This document shows positions 8,091 through 19,010 of a stretch of 37,785 nucleotides of DNA, piece after piece. This stretch comes from a bacterium. Its GTDB lineage: Bacteria > Planctomycetota > Planctomycetia > Pirellulales > UBA1268. The notes beneath the pieces are model-generated. The model did not search any database. It was not told the origin of the DNA and saw only the letters and a list, made by a program, of their open reading frames with translations. The DNA lies in NCBI GenBank assembly GCA_029978085.1, contig JAPOJV010000014.1:1-37785 (forward strand), in the 5' to 3' direction. Each line of letters begins with the position of its first letter. Position 1 is the stretch's first letter. Both the position numbers and the translations under genes were made by a program.

Positions 8091-8273
8091 GGGACGCGAG
8101 ACCGACTGAACGGGTTGGAATGGAGGTCCACAGGCGAACCGCCGCGGAAACCTACCGGTTCATTCGGCCGTCAGCCCGCCCGGGCTGGAGGCCGCTGCCG
8201 CTCGCACAGCATGTGCCGGTCGTGCTGGTTGCCGGGCCACGCCCCTGCCTGGCTGCATGGCTGCGGGTGGGCC
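8091..8273. other. Intergenic region, no gene seen
   Basis: A 183-base gap between the ftsH stop and the small membrane protein start. A short stem CAGCCC/GGGCTG near 8177-8192 lies downstream of ftsH but lacks a T-run. I see no supported gene or known RNA here. Confidence 0.4.
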
Positions 8274-10352
8274 TCAGGCCTCGGCCGAGCCGGCCGCCGC
8301 CTCGGGATCGGCCGCCGGCCGCGGCGGACGACGGTCGGTGTCGGTGCCCGGCACGATCTGGGGCACGCCCATGGCGGCATCCACGATGGCCTTCAGCTCG
8401 GCGCCGTCGATCACCTCACACTCGATCAGCCGCCCCGTCACCGCCTCGAGGGCGGCGCGGCGTGCCTCGATGATCCGCCGCACCTTCTCCATCGAGGCAT
8501 CGATGATCCGCCGGACTTCCTCGTCGATCTCGCGGGCCGTCTGTTCGCTGTGGCTGCGGGCGGCCGGCAGCTCGGCCCCCGCGCCGGCGAGGAACGGTGA
8601 CCGCGGGTTCTCGCGGTAGGTGACGCGGCCCAGACGGCTCATGCCGTAGTCCATCACCATCGACCGCGCGATCTCACTGGCCCGCTCCAGGTCGTTCTGG
8701 GCCCCGGTCGAGACGTCGGCATACACCAGCTCCTCGGCGATCGTGCCTGCCAGAAGGACCTGGATCCGACTCTCGAGCTCGCTCTGCGTGAGCAGGTAGC
8801 GGTCGTCCTCCGGCCGCTGCATCGTGTAGCCAAGGGCCGCGAGGCCGCGGGGAATGATCGACACCTTATGCACGGGATCGGTGTTGGGCAGGGAAAATGC
8901 CACGAGGGCATGGGCCGCCTCGTGGTAGGCGACCCGCTTCTTCTCGTCCTCGTGAATCACCCGCTTCTTCTTTTCGAGCCCGGCCGTCACCCGCTCGACG
9001 CCCTCGTTGAACTCCTCCATGCCGACGGCCGTCTTATTGTTGCGGGCCGCGAGCAGCGCCGCCTCGTTGACGAGGTTGGCGAGATCCGCTCCCACGAAGC
9101 CCGACGTGATGCGGGCGATCTGCTCGACGTCGACGTTCGGATCGAGTTTCACGTTGGCGATGTGCACGCGGAGGATCGCCTCGCGGCCGCGGACGTCGGG
9201 CCGATCGACGAGCACGTGGCGGTCGAACCGGCCCGGCCGCAGGAGGGCCGGATCGAGTGTTTCCGGCCGGTTGGTGGCCGCGAGCACGATCACGCCGCTG
9301 TTGCTGCCGAAGCCGTCCATCTCCACGAGCAGCGCGTTGAGCGTCTGCTCCCGCTCATCGTGGCCGCCGACGACGCTCGTGCCGCGAGTCTTGCCGAGCG
9401 CATCGAGCTCGTCGATGAAGATGATGCAGGGGGCCTTGGCCGCCGCCTGCTGAAACATGTCGCGGACCCTGGCGGCCCCCACGCCCACGAACATTTCGAC
9501 GAAGTCGCTGCCCGACAGCCCGAAAAAGGGCACGCCGGCCTCACCCGCGATCGCCTTGGCCAAGAGCGTCTTGCCCGTGCCCGGCGGCCCCACGAGCAGC
9601 ACACCCTTGGGGATGTGGCCGCCGAGCGTCTGGTACTTCTCGGGGCTGCGGAGGAACTCGACGACCTCCCGCAGTTCCTCGACGGCCTCGTCGATCCCGG
9701 CGATGTCGTCGAACGTGATCCCCAGATCCTCCTGGGCATACATCTTGCCGCGGCTGCGGCCGAAGGCCATCGGGCTGCCCGCTCCGCCGAGCCGCCGCAT
9801 CATCACGAACAGCAGCAGACCGAACAGGCCGGTGAGCATGAGCATCGGCAGCCAGTTCCGCCACGGGCTCGGCGGATCCTCGTACCGGAAGGGCACATCG
9901 TGCTCCTTGAGCAGCTTCATCAGCTCCGACTCAGAATTCTCGCTGGGGAGCTTGGCCGTGGTGAACCGCCGAACGACCGTCGGTCCAGCCCCGGGACCGG
10001 CCTCCCGCTCATCCCTCTCGCTGCCGGCCTTGACCGGCTTGGGCTCGCGGATCTTCCCCGACACCTGAAACGCCCCGATCACCACGTCGTGGAGGCCGCT
10101 GTAGCTGGACTCCGAGCGGCCCGACACGCCGTTTCGCTCGACGGTCACCCACTGCTCACCGGGAGCGGCGTCGGCCGCGGCGATCAGCCGCTCCAGGTCG
10201 CTATAGGGGAGCTCGAGATCGGGCGTCGTGCCGACCAGGCTGAGGGCGAAGAGACTGGCCGCCCCGGCAGCGATCAGCGACCAGACCAGGTTCCCACCGA
10301 GCGCCGGCCGGCGGTCGCCTGGCCGCTTGGGGGTTTCACGTCGTTTTGTCAT
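8274..10352 (-). CDS. ftsH: ATP-dependent zinc metalloprotease FtsH
   Basis: A membrane-anchored AAA+ protease that degrades misfolded membrane proteins and regulatory substrates. The 692-residue protein has a first transmembrane helix at about 23-41 and a periplasmic domain. The second helix ([19 protein letters not shown]) is at about 165-188. The AAA+ module has Walker A GPPGTGKT at about 254, Walker [12 protein letters not shown] and the second region of homology [21 protein letters not shown]. The zinc-binding HEAAH lies at about residue 477. The periplasmic segment has an insertion (residues about 75-150) relative to E. coli FtsH. The ATG at 10352 begins the basic [15 protein letters not shown] leader. 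Upstream codons in frame overlap dxr on the other strand and are rejected. A good promoter lies at 10396-10424. Confidence 0.96.
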   Translation of the reverse strand: MTKRRETPKRPGDRRPALGGNLVWSLIAAGAASLFALSLVGTTPDLELPYSDLERLIAAADAAPGEQWVTVERNGVSGRSESSYSGLHDVVIGAFQVSGKIREPKPVKAGSERDEREAGPGAGPTVVRRFTTAKLPSENSESELMKLLKEHDVPFRYEDPPSPWRNWLPMLMLTGLFGLLLFVMMRRLGGAGSPMAFGRSRGKMYAQEDLGITFDDIAGIDEAVEELREVVEFLRSPEKYQTLGGHIPKGVLLVGPPGTGKTLLAKAIAGEAGVPFFGLSGSDFVEMFVGVGAARVRDMFQQAAAKAPCIIFIDELDALGKTRGTSVVGGHDEREQTLNALLVEMDGFGSNSGVIVLAATNRPETLDPALLRPGRFDRHVLVDRPDVRGREAILRVHIANVKLDPNVDVEQIARITSGFVGADLANLVNEAALLAARNNKTAVGMEEFNEGVERVTAGLEKKKRVIHEDEKKRVAYHEAAHALVAFSLPNTDPVHKVSIIPRGLAALGYTMQRPEDDRYLLTQSELESRIQVLLAGTIAEELVYADVSTGAQNDLERASEIARSMVMDYGMSRLGRVTYRENPRSPFLAGAGAELPAARSHSEQTAREIDEEVRRIIDASMEKVRRIIEARRAALEAVTGRLIECEVIDGAELKAIVDAAMGVPQIVPGTDTDRRPPRPAADPEAAAGSAEA

Positions 10353-10395
10353 CGGGTGTCCGGGGGGTGCCGCAGGAAAAACTCCGCCGACTTCA

Positions 10396-10424
10396 ATCGT
10401 AAGTGCGGGCAGACCGCCCGACAA
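10396..10424 (-). promoter_or_regulatory. Sigma-70-type promoter for ftsH
   Basis: Reading the minus strand, TTGTCG (10424-10419) and TACGAT (10401-10396) are separated by 17 bases. The -10 box lies about 44 bases before the ftsH ATG. Divergent dxr starts at 10554, so this gap serves both genes. Confidence 0.55.
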
Positions 10425-10553
10425 ACCATCGGTATCGTCCCGGGAACCGGGCAGGCGGACGGCAGTCGCGGCCTCAGCCAAGTCGATGTGGAAGTTGAGC
10501 CGGGGATTTTTTAAGATTTTGTCAGGTCTCGTCCCACCACGCTGCCCCCCATC

Positions 10554-11771
10554 ATGCCCTTCCGCCCCAGCGGTTCCGCCCCCGCGGGGCCACCGACGCC
10601 GACACGGCCGCCTTGGGGCGGGCTCGCCGTCGCCGTTCTCGGTTCGACCGGAAGCATCGGAAAAAGCACGCTCGACGTAATCGCCGCCTCCGGCGGCAGG
10701 TTCGTGCCGCACCTGCTCGCAGCCCACCGAAGCGTCGGCGTCCTGCTCGAACAGGCGCGGGAGTTTCGCCCGCGGTGGGTGGTCGTGACCGATCCCACCG
10801 CCGCCGCCGAGATCGGGGCCGATAGCCTCCCGCCGGGCACGCAGCTGGCGGTGGGCCAAGAGGCGCTCGACGACCTCGTGGCAGCGCCGGTCGTCGATCG
10901 GGTCGTGTCGGCGATCGTCGGGGCCGCGGGCCTCCGGAGCACCTGGGCGGCCGTGTCGGCAGGCAAGACCGTGGCCCTGGCCAACAAGGAGACGCTCGTG
11001 ATGGCCGGGCCGCTCGTCATGCGGCTGGCTGCGGACTCCGGGGCGACGATCCTCCCGGTGGACAGCGAACACTCCGCCATCCACCAGGCCCTCTGCTCGG
11101 GACGATCGACCGAGGTTGCCCGCATTCTGCTCACCGCCAGCGGGGGACCGTTTCGCACGCGATCCCGCGAGTCGCTCGCCACGGTGACGCCGGCCGAGGC
11201 GCTTCGGCATCCGACCTGGTCGATGGGACCGAAGATCACGGTCGACTCCGCCACGATGATGAACAAGGCGCTGGAGCTGATCGAGGCCCGCTGGCTCTTC
11301 GACGTGCCGGCCGAGAAGCTAGGCGTGGTGGTTCACCCGCAGTCGATCGTGCACTCGCTGGTGGAGTTCGTCGACGGCTCGGTGATCGCGCAGCTCAGCC
11401 CGCCCGACATGCGGCTCCCGATTCAATACGCGCTGTCGTATCCCGAGCGGCTGCCGGGTCCGGCGCGGCGGATGGACTTCACGCAGGCGGCGCGGCTCGA
11501 CTTCGAGCCCCCGGATCTCGAGCGGTTCCCGGCCGTGCGTCTGGGATACGAAGCAGCGGCACGCGGCGGCACGGCCGGCGCCGTGCTCAACGCCGCCAAC
11601 GAGGAGGCCGTGCGCGGCTTCCTCGACGGCGCCATCGCATTCACCGACATCACGGACATTTGTGCGCGGCTGCTCGACGAGCATCCGCATCAGGCGGAGC
11701 CGACCCTCGACGAGGTGCTGCGGCTCGACGCCTGGGCCAGACAGGAGGTCGTCAAGTGGGCAATGGTCTGA
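10554..11771 (+). CDS. dxr: 1-deoxy-D-xylulose 5-phosphate reductoisomerase
   Basis: Converts DXP to 2-C-methyl-D-erythritol 4-phosphate with NADPH, the committing step of the MEP isoprenoid pathway. The protein has 405 residues. The NADPH-binding motif is [12 protein letters not shown] (28-39). VDSEHSAI (169-176) supplies metal-ligand Asp170 and Glu172. ASGGPFR at 195-201 and [19 protein letters not shown] (227-245) contribute the substrate and metal site. [16 protein letters not shown] follows the family. The C-terminal helical domain is complete. The first 22 residues are Pro-rich and not part of the fold, so a slightly later start cannot be excluded. The 3' end overlaps the start of rseP by 16 bases. 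dxr-rseP is a common bacterial order. Confidence 0.96.
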   Translation: MPFRPSGSAPAGPPTPTRPPWGGLAVAVLGSTGSIGKSTLDVIAASGGRFVPHLLAAHRSVGVLLEQAREFRPRWVVVTDPTAAAEIGADSLPPGTQLAVGQEALDDLVAAPVVDRVVSAIVGAAGLRSTWAAVSAGKTVALANKETLVMAGPLVMRLAADSGATILPVDSEHSAIHQALCSGRSTEVARILLTASGGPFRTRSRESLATVTPAEALRHPTWSMGPKITVDSATMMNKALELIEARWLFDVPAEKLGVVVHPQSIVHSLVEFVDGSVIAQLSPPDMRLPIQYALSYPERLPGPARRMDFTQAARLDFEPPDLERFPAVRLGYEAAARGGTAGAVLNAANEEAVRGFLDGAIAFTDITDICARLLDEHPHQAEPTLDEVLRLDAWARQEVVKWAMV

Positions 11772-13822
11772 TCGGACTCGCTCCCTGCATCGCAGCGTCG
11801 TGGGTGGAATGGCTGTCCCAGCCAGCCAACTGGTGGGTTATCTTCCAGGTCGCCGGCGGCCTGGGGTTCGTGATCTTCGTGCACGAACTGGGCCACTTCC
11901 TCGTGGCCAAGGCCTGCGGCGTGAAGTGCGAGAAGTTCTATCTCGGCTTCGATGTCGGCGGCGCGAAGCTCTGCAGCTTCAAGTGGGGCGAGACGGAGTA
12001 TGGCATCGGCGCCCTGCCGCTCGGTGGCTACGTGAAGATGCTCGGCCAGGACGACAACCCCGCGGCGGCTGCGGCCGAGGCGGAGCGGGCCCGACTCTCC
12101 GGCGATCTGCCTCCCGAGCCGACGGCCGGCCCACATCCGGCCTGGGATCCCCGCAGTTACCCGGCCCAGAGCGTGCCCAAGCGGATGGCGATCATTTCGG
12201 CCGGCGTGATCATGAACGTGATCTTCGCCGTGTTGATGGCGTCGTTGGCCTTCGGCATCGGTGTTCGCGAGATGACCTGCGAGGTGTCGAGCGTGCGGCC
12301 CGGCGGCGCGGCCTGGCGGGCCGGCCTGCGGACGGGTGACGAGATCACGGCGATCGGTGGCAGGAAGGATCCGATCTTCAACGACCTGCGGCACGGCGTC
12401 ACCGTCGGCAGCGTGGCCAAGGGGATCGACTTCACGGTTCGGCGGCCCGCCGACGACACCACCCGCACCGTGCTGCTGAAGCCCGACACCGACCTCGGCG
12501 CCCCGACGATCGGCGTCACGAACCCGCTCTCGCTCACGCTGCCGGCCGACCTCCGCAAGGGACTCGTCGGCGGTGCAGCCGCCGCCACGCCCGCGCTCGC
12601 AGGAGGCGACACGATCACGGCGGTCGATGGCACGGCCGTGGCGTCGTACGCCGAGCTGATAGCCGTGCTCGCGCGTGCCTCGTCGAAGCCCGTGACGCTC
12701 ACCGTGGCACGACGGCCGCAGGGTGACAAGGCGGACGGCGCGACCGAGACGCTTTCGATCGAGTTGCCGCCGCAGGCGGTCCGCACGACCGGCCTCGTGA
12801 TGACGCCACGGACGATCTCGGCCGTGCAGGCCGATTCGCCGGCAGCCGCAGCCGGCCTGCAGGCCGGCGACCGCGTCGTGTCTGTGGATGGCGAACCGAT
12901 CGGTGATCCACTCACGCTCGATGCACGGCTCGCCGCTCGCGCTGGCCAGACGGTCAGGCTGACGATCAGCCGCGAGGGAGCCGCTGACCGCACCGTGGAG
13001 ATCACGCCGCGGGCCGTGACCTGGATCGACAACGAGGCGAACTGGCCGGCGAGCCCCGCCTCGATCGGTTCCCTGGGAGTCGCGCTGGTTGTCGATTCCG
13101 TTGTGGCTGCGGTCGAACCTGGCAGTCCGGCCGCCGCAGCTGGCATCGCGGTCGGCGACACGGTGGTGCGTGCCCGGTTCCTCGACCCCGACACCAAGCC
13201 GGAAGAGCCCGATGACGGTGTCGAGTTGTCAGAGCAGGCGCCCAACTGGGTGGCCGTCGCAGCCGTGCTCCAGCGGGTGCCGGCTGACACCATCCTCCGG
13301 CTCACCGTTGAAAACGCCACCGGCCGACGCGACGTCGATCTCGCTGCCGCATCGGCTCCTGACCGGTTCGTCGTCGACCGCGGACTCGTGTTCGACCCGA
13401 TCTACAAGACCGTGCGGGCGGGCTCGGTGGGGGCGGCGCTGGCCCGCGGGAGCCGCAAGGCCATGGAGGACCTCTCTCTCGTCTCCAGCTTCCTGCAGAA
13501 GCTGACGAGCAACCAAATCAGCCCCCGGCTGCTGGGCGGTCCGATCGAAATCGCCAAGCAGGCCGGCCGGTCGGCCCAGGAGGGATTCGGACGGCTGCTC
13601 CTGTTTTTGACGATGCTGAGCGCGAATCTGGCGGTCGTGAATTTTCTGCCCATCCCCGTTCTCGACGGCGGGCATATGGTGTTCTTGTTGTATGAACTCA
13701 TCCGCGGGAAGCCGCCGAGCGAGAACGTGGTGGCGGTGCTGTCGTACCTCGGCCTCGCCCTCATCCTCACGCTGATGATGTTCGTGTTCGGCCTCGACCT
13801 CGGACTCATTCCCCGCCGCTGA
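11756..13822 (+). CDS. rseP: Site-2 intramembrane metalloprotease RseP, multi-PDZ
   Basis: An inner-membrane zinc protease that cleaves anti-sigma factors and signal peptides within the membrane. The zinc motif HELGH is at about residues 42-46 in the first helix. The second conserved motif, NFLPIPVLDGGH, is at about 628-640 before the last helices. The protein has 688 residues, against about 450 for E. coli RseP. The extra length is a chain of PDZ-like modules, four by my count. They start near residues 175 (VRPGGAAWRAGLRTGDEI), 270 (ATPALAGGDTITAVDG), 352 (DSPAAAAGLQAGDRVVSVDG) and 443 (PGSPAAAAGIAVGDTVV). The GTG start has AGGAGGT at 11743-11749, six bases upstream. It overlaps dxr, and its TGA shares one base with the next ATG (TGATG). 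Confidence 0.94.
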   Translation: MGNGLIGLAPCIAASWVEWLSQPANWWVIFQVAGGLGFVIFVHELGHFLVAKACGVKCEKFYLGFDVGGAKLCSFKWGETEYGIGALPLGGYVKMLGQDDNPAAAAAEAERARLSGDLPPEPTAGPHPAWDPRSYPAQSVPKRMAIISAGVIMNVIFAVLMASLAFGIGVREMTCEVSSVRPGGAAWRAGLRTGDEITAIGGRKDPIFNDLRHGVTVGSVAKGIDFTVRRPADDTTRTVLLKPDTDLGAPTIGVTNPLSLTLPADLRKGLVGGAAAATPALAGGDTITAVDGTAVASYAELIAVLARASSKPVTLTVARRPQGDKADGATETLSIELPPQAVRTTGLVMTPRTISAVQADSPAAAAGLQAGDRVVSVDGEPIGDPLTLDARLAARAGQTVRLTISREGAADRTVEITPRAVTWIDNEANWPASPASIGSLGVALVVDSVVAAVEPGSPAAAAGIAVGDTVVRARFLDPDTKPEEPDDGVELSEQAPNWVAVAAVLQRVPADTILRLTVENATGRRDVDLAAASAPDRFVVDRGLVFDPIYKTVRAGSVGAALARGSRKAMEDLSLVSSFLQKLTSNQISPRLLGGPIEIAKQAGRSAQEGFGRLLLFLTMLSANLAVVNFLPIPVLDGGHMVFLLYELIRGKPPSENVVAVLSYLGLALILTLMMFVFGLDLGLIPRR

Positions 13823-14451
13823 TGTTTCCCGCCGCCGCACAGGCGATCGTGTTCGACGTGGTGGGCACGCTCGTCGAACCGGCGCCGACGGTGGCCGAGG
13901 CATATCGGGCTGCGGCCCTGCGGCACGGGATCGATCACGACGTCGCGGATATCGGCAGCCGGTTTCGGGCGGCCTGGCGGCGGCAGGAGGCGGTCGATGC
14001 GGCGGCCCTGCCCCCCTTCGCCACGAGCGGCACCCGCGAGCGGGAACGGTGGCGGGCGATCGTGGCCGACGTGTTTGCCGCGGCCCCGGCGAGCGATGCG
14101 ATCTTCGATGACCTTTGGACCCACTTCGGGCGGCCCGACGCCTGGCGGCCGATCCCTGCGGGACGCGACCTCGTGCGGGCCGCCCGCGATGCCGGGCTCA
14201 CGGTGGCGCTCGCGAGCAATTTCGACGAGCGGCTGTTCGGCATCGCGACGGTGATCGAGCCGTTGTCCTGGGCCGATCATGTCTTCGCATCGTCGGAGAT
14301 CGGCTGGCGAAAGCCGGCGGTGGAGTTTTTCCGCACGGTGGAACGACGGCTCGGCCACAGCCCCGCGGAGCTCGTCCTCGTGGGTGACGACCCCGAGCTC
14401 GACATCGCCGCGGGCCGCCGCGCCGGCTGGCACGTGCTCCCGATCGGCTGA
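13822..14451 (+). CDS. HAD-superfamily hydrolase
   Basis: A 209-residue haloacid dehalogenase-superfamily protein. Motif I is IVFDVVGTL with nucleophile Asp12. The usual second Asp (D+2), general acid in HAD phosphatases, is Val14. Motif II is LASNFD, motif III is the Lys in WRKPAVEFF, and motif IV is LVGDDPELDIAAG. Loss of D+2 is known in dehalogenase and phosphonatase branches and in HDHD3-like proteins, so a simple phosphatase role is uncertain. The ATG overlaps the rseP stop by one base, implying translational coupling. A functional tie to RseP or Dxr is not evident. The gene converges on the following MFS gene with 13 bases between stops. Confidence 0.88.
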   Translation: MFPAAAQAIVFDVVGTLVEPAPTVAEAYRAAALRHGIDHDVADIGSRFRAAWRRQEAVDAAALPPFATSGTRERERWRAIVADVFAAAPASDAIFDDLWTHFGRPDAWRPIPAGRDLVRAARDAGLTVALASNFDERLFGIATVIEPLSWADHVFASSEIGWRKPAVEFFRTVERRLGHSPAELVLVGDDPELDIAAGRRAGWHVLPIG

Positions 14452-14464
14452 GCCGGCGCCTGAT

Positions 14465-15661
14465 TCAACGTCGCGGCATGACTCCTGCGAGCAGGCCGCA
14501 GGCAGCCAGTGCCAGGCCGGCGGTGACGGCGAATGACAACGCAGGCCCGTGCGGCCCGCGGTCCCAGAGCCAGCCGGCGAGCAGTCCTGCCGGCAGGGCC
14601 ATGAGGCCCTGCACCAGGGCATACCAGCCGAAGGCGCCGCCGTGCCGGCCGTCGGCTGCGAGCGCCGCCACGACCGCCCGCTCGGCAGGCTCGGCGATCC
14701 CGTAGGCGACCCCCACGAGCCCGAGCAGGGCGAGGACGGCGGCCATGTTCGTGGTGCAGGCCAGCCCCGCGTAGGCGGCTGCGAACGCGATCCAGCCGGC
14801 CGCCAGTGTCAGCCGTGGCGACACCGCATCGGCCAGCCGCCCTGCCCGCGCCGCCGCGCCGCTCTTCGCCGCGCTCATGCCAAACCAGACGAGCGGCAGG
14901 AACGCCGCGGGCATGCCTATCTCGGCAGCCCGCAGCAGCAGAAACTGTTCGCTGGCCGCGCCGAGCGCCCAGACGGCGACGCACACGAGCAGGAGCGCCT
15001 GCGAGCGGTTCAGGCCGGTCGAGATGGCCGTCGCCGCGGCCACCGGCATCCGCCGCGGCGGATCATGCACGAACCGCCAGATCACGGCGAGTGTGGCGAG
15101 CCCGGGCAGCAGGGCGAAGAGAAACAGCCGCCGCTCCTGCCCGGGAAACACGAGCAGAAACAGCATCGCCACGAGCGGCCCGATCGCCGCACCGGCATGG
15201 TCCATGGCGCGGATGTGTCCAAACGCCGCGCCCCGTGCCTCGGGTGGCACCAGATCCGCCACGAGCGCATCGCGGGGCGCCGACCTGATCCCCTTGCCGA
15301 AACGATCGGCCGCCCGCACGACGAGCGCGCCGAACGGGCTCGTGACGATCCCCATCAGCGGCCGGATGACCGCCGACAGACCGTAGCCGATGAGCACGAG
15401 CGGCCGTCGGCCGACCGCATCGGAGACGGCACCGCTCGGCAGCCGCACGACCGCCGCCACGGCATTGGCGACGCCATCGATGAGCCCGATCTCGACACTC
15501 GTGCCCCCGAGCCCCTTCACGAACCCGGGCAGCAGCGGATAGATCGCCTCGCTCGAGAGATCCGTGAGAAAACTCGTCCACCCCAACGCCCGCACGGCGG
15601 CGGGTGTCTGTACCGCCCCTCCGCGAGACACGGGGCCGAGCGGCTTGTCGTTGGTGTGCAT
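14465..15661 (-). CDS. MFS transporter
   Basis: A 398-residue inner-membrane transporter with about twelve hydrophobic segments. The loop after helix 2 has GAVSDAVGRRPLVLIGYGLSA, close to the major facilitator signature GxxxDxxGRR. Early residues ALGWTSFLTDLSSEAIYPLLPGF and the loop RAADRFGKGIRSAPRDALVAD are typical of a bacterial MFS subfamily of drug- or metabolite-efflux type with unknown substrate. The ATG at 15661 is chosen because GAGG lies seven bases before it. An in-frame TTG at 15691 is less likely. One of the 135-base hairpin repeats (15718-15852) lies just upstream, between this start and the lepA stop. Confidence 0.87.
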   Translation of the reverse strand: MHTNDKPLGPVSRGGAVQTPAAVRALGWTSFLTDLSSEAIYPLLPGFVKGLGGTSVEIGLIDGVANAVAAVVRLPSGAVSDAVGRRPLVLIGYGLSAVIRPLMGIVTSPFGALVVRAADRFGKGIRSAPRDALVADLVPPEARGAAFGHIRAMDHAGAAIGPLVAMLFLLVFPGQERRLFLFALLPGLATLAVIWRFVHDPPRRMPVAAATAISTGLNRSQALLLVCVAVWALGAASEQFLLLRAAEIGMPAAFLPLVWFGMSAAKSGAAARAGRLADAVSPRLTLAAGWIAFAAAYAGLACTTNMAAVLALLGLVGVAYGIAEPAERAVVAALAADGRHGGAFGWYALVQGLMALPAGLLAGWLWDRGPHGPALSFAVTAGLALAACGLLAGVMPRR

Positions 15662-15717
15662 CGCGTACCTCACGCACCATCCACGAGTCAATCATCGTAA
15701 CTCCACGAATCGCGTGA

Positions 15718-15852
15718 GGGGTTGCCCATGCCCCGAGAGCCGGCGTATGCCGCCGAGCGTAGCCAGGATGGCGAAGCGAAGGCGGCATCCGAGCGAGCGA
15801 AGGGCATGGATGCCCGTAGCGAGCGTCCGGCTTTCGGGGCATGAGCAACCCC
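15718..15852 (+). repeat. Structured hairpin repeat, copy A
   Basis: A 135-base element bounded by an inverted repeat of about 26 bases. The left end begins GGGGTTGCCCATGCCCC and the right end finishes GGGGCATGAGCAACCCC. The interior can fold into ATGCCGCC (15747-15754) paired with GGCGGCAT (15781-15788), a small hairpin GCC-AGGAT-GGC (15762-15772) inside it, and GGGC-ATGGAT-GCCC (15802-15815). Copies B and C have the same order and strand orientation. No target-site duplication is clear, and the element contains no open frame of note. Confidence 0.9.
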
Positions 15853-15883
15853 GACCCACCCCAGAGGCGTCGAACCGTCACCC

Positions 15884-17695
<1,812 letters not shown>

Positions 17696-17704
17696 GGACG
17701 AATC

Positions 17705-18727
17705 TTACCCGCGATGGGAGAGCCGCGCGAGGCCGGCGGCGCCGATGGCCCCCGCGTCACCCCCGAGGCTGGCGTAGCGGATCACCGTGCGGGCGGCCAG
17801 GAGCGGAAACGTGCGAAAACGGACCTCGGCGCGAACCGCCTCGATGAACAGCCTGCCCACCGGATCGGCCTCACCCCCGAACGTCATGGCGCCGCCGATG
17901 ATCACGGCCTCGGGGTCGATCGTGTGCATCAGCGTCACGATCCCGATGCCGAGCCAGCGGGCCGTCTCGGCCACGATCGCCGTGGCCAGCGGATCGCCCG
18001 CGGCGCATTCCCGGCCCACGAGAATCGGCGTGAGCGGCTCGCCGGCGGCGACCGCCCGGGCCAGCGACCCGGAGCCATCGGCCCGGATCGCCTCGTCGGC
18101 CCGCCGCACGACCGCCGTGGCGCTGGCGTAGGCCTCCAGGTGCCCCGGCTGGCCACAGGGACACACACGGGCCTCGGGAGATGGATCGACGATCATGTGA
18201 CCACATTCCGACCCGTGGCTGTGGGCGCCCTCCACGTTCAAGTCACCAACGATGATCCCGCCACCGACGCCCGTGCCGAGCGTGAGCATGACGAGGCTCG
18301 TCTCCTCTCGGCCGGAGCCCACCCAGAACTCACCAAACGCCGCCGCATTCGCGTCGTTGGCGAACGTCACAGGCCGACCGCAGTGGGCGGCCACGCGGTC
18401 CCGGAGTGGGAAGTCATCCCAGCCGGGCAGGTTGCCGGCTCGCACGATCGTGCCCGCCGGAATGTCGAGCGGTCCTGGCGAGCCGAGCCCGACGGCCGCC
18501 ACATCGGCCGTGGCGATGCCGGCCTGGGCGGCAAGGGCGTGCACCGCGCGACCCATCCGGGCGGCGGCGTCCTCCGGCCCGCGGGTGGCATGCGTCGGCT
18601 CGGTGTGAAAGGCGACGATCCGCCCCGTGTCATCGACCAGCGCCGCCTTGATGTTCGTGCCGCCGAGATCGACGCCCGCATACAGCGGCAGTGTGGCGGC
18701 GGAGAGCGGGAGCGTGGTGCGGTTCAT
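17705..18727 (-). CDS. ROK-family sugar kinase (glucokinase-like)
   Basis: A 340-residue ROK-family protein, probably an ATP-dependent glucokinase or related hexokinase. The ATP phosphate-binding motif is GVDLGGTNIK (about 17-26). The catalytic Asp region is VTFANDANAAAFGE. TLGTGVGGGIIVG is the second phosphate loop. The zinc site normally read as CxCGxxGCxE appears as CPCGQPGHLEAYAS, with His in the third Cys position, plus the upstream His of ECGHMIV. Because it has no DNA-binding domain it is an enzyme, not a ROK repressor. The ATG at 18727 is chosen as the codon nearest the domain start. The gene precedes lepA by nine bases. Confidence 0.9.
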   Translation of the reverse strand: MNRTTLPLSAATLPLYAGVDLGGTNIKAALVDDTGRIVAFHTEPTHATRGPEDAAARMGRAVHALAAQAGIATADVAAVGLGSPGPLDIPAGTIVRAGNLPGWDDFPLRDRVAAHCGRPVTFANDANAAAFGEFWVGSGREETSLVMLTLGTGVGGGIIVGDLNVEGAHSHGSECGHMIVDPSPEARVCPCGQPGHLEAYASATAVVRRADEAIRADGSGSLARAVAAGEPLTPILVGRECAAGDPLATAIVAETARWLGIGIVTLMHTIDPEAVIIGGAMTFGGEADPVGRLFIEAVRAEVRFRTFPLLAARTVIRYASLGGDAGAIGAAGLARLSHRG

Positions 18728-18840
18728 GTGCGTCGGAGTGCCTGCGGCGAGCCCCCGAGTATGACGCCTGCCGTGGGGCAACGGAATCCATCACGCACCA
18801 CGGCAGGAATCGTGCGAGCTTCGGTATTCAGAGCCCGGGA

Positions 18841-18984
18841 GGTGCGGGGCTGCCCATGCCCCAGGAGCCGGCGTATGCCGCCGAGCGCAGCCAGGATGGC
18901 GAAGCGAAGGCGGCATCCGAGCGAGCGGAGGGCAGGGATGCCCGACGCGAGCGTCCGGCGACGGGGCGTGGGCAGCCCCGCACC
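18841..18984 (+). repeat. Structured hairpin repeat, copy B
   Basis: A 144-base copy with terminal inverted repeat GGTGCGGGGCTGCCCATG at the left and its near complement ending GGGCAGCCCCGCACC at the right. The interior again has ATGCCGCC (18875-18882) paired with GGCGGCAT (18909-18916), GCC-AGGAT-GGC (18890-18900) and GGGC-AGGGAT-GCCC (18930-18943). It fills most of the gap between the ROK kinase start and the peroxidase stop, both on the minus strand. Confidence 0.9.
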
Positions 18985-19010
18985 GGCGCCTGCGGTATCC
19001 GTCGTCCAGC

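Noticed and set aside
8868-10514. Plus-strand open frame of 548 codons opposite ftsH
   Set aside because: It is the mirror of ftsH codons in a high-GC genome. ftsH carries all AAA+ and zinc-protease motifs.
10353-11210. N-terminal extension of ftsH into dxr
   Set aside because: The frame is open but would run antisense through dxr. The normal FtsH start with its first membrane helix begins at 10352, with a promoter upstream.
15718-15852. Copy A as an insertion sequence
   Set aside because: Too short for a transposase, no target-site duplication seen. A MITE-like origin is still possible but unproven.
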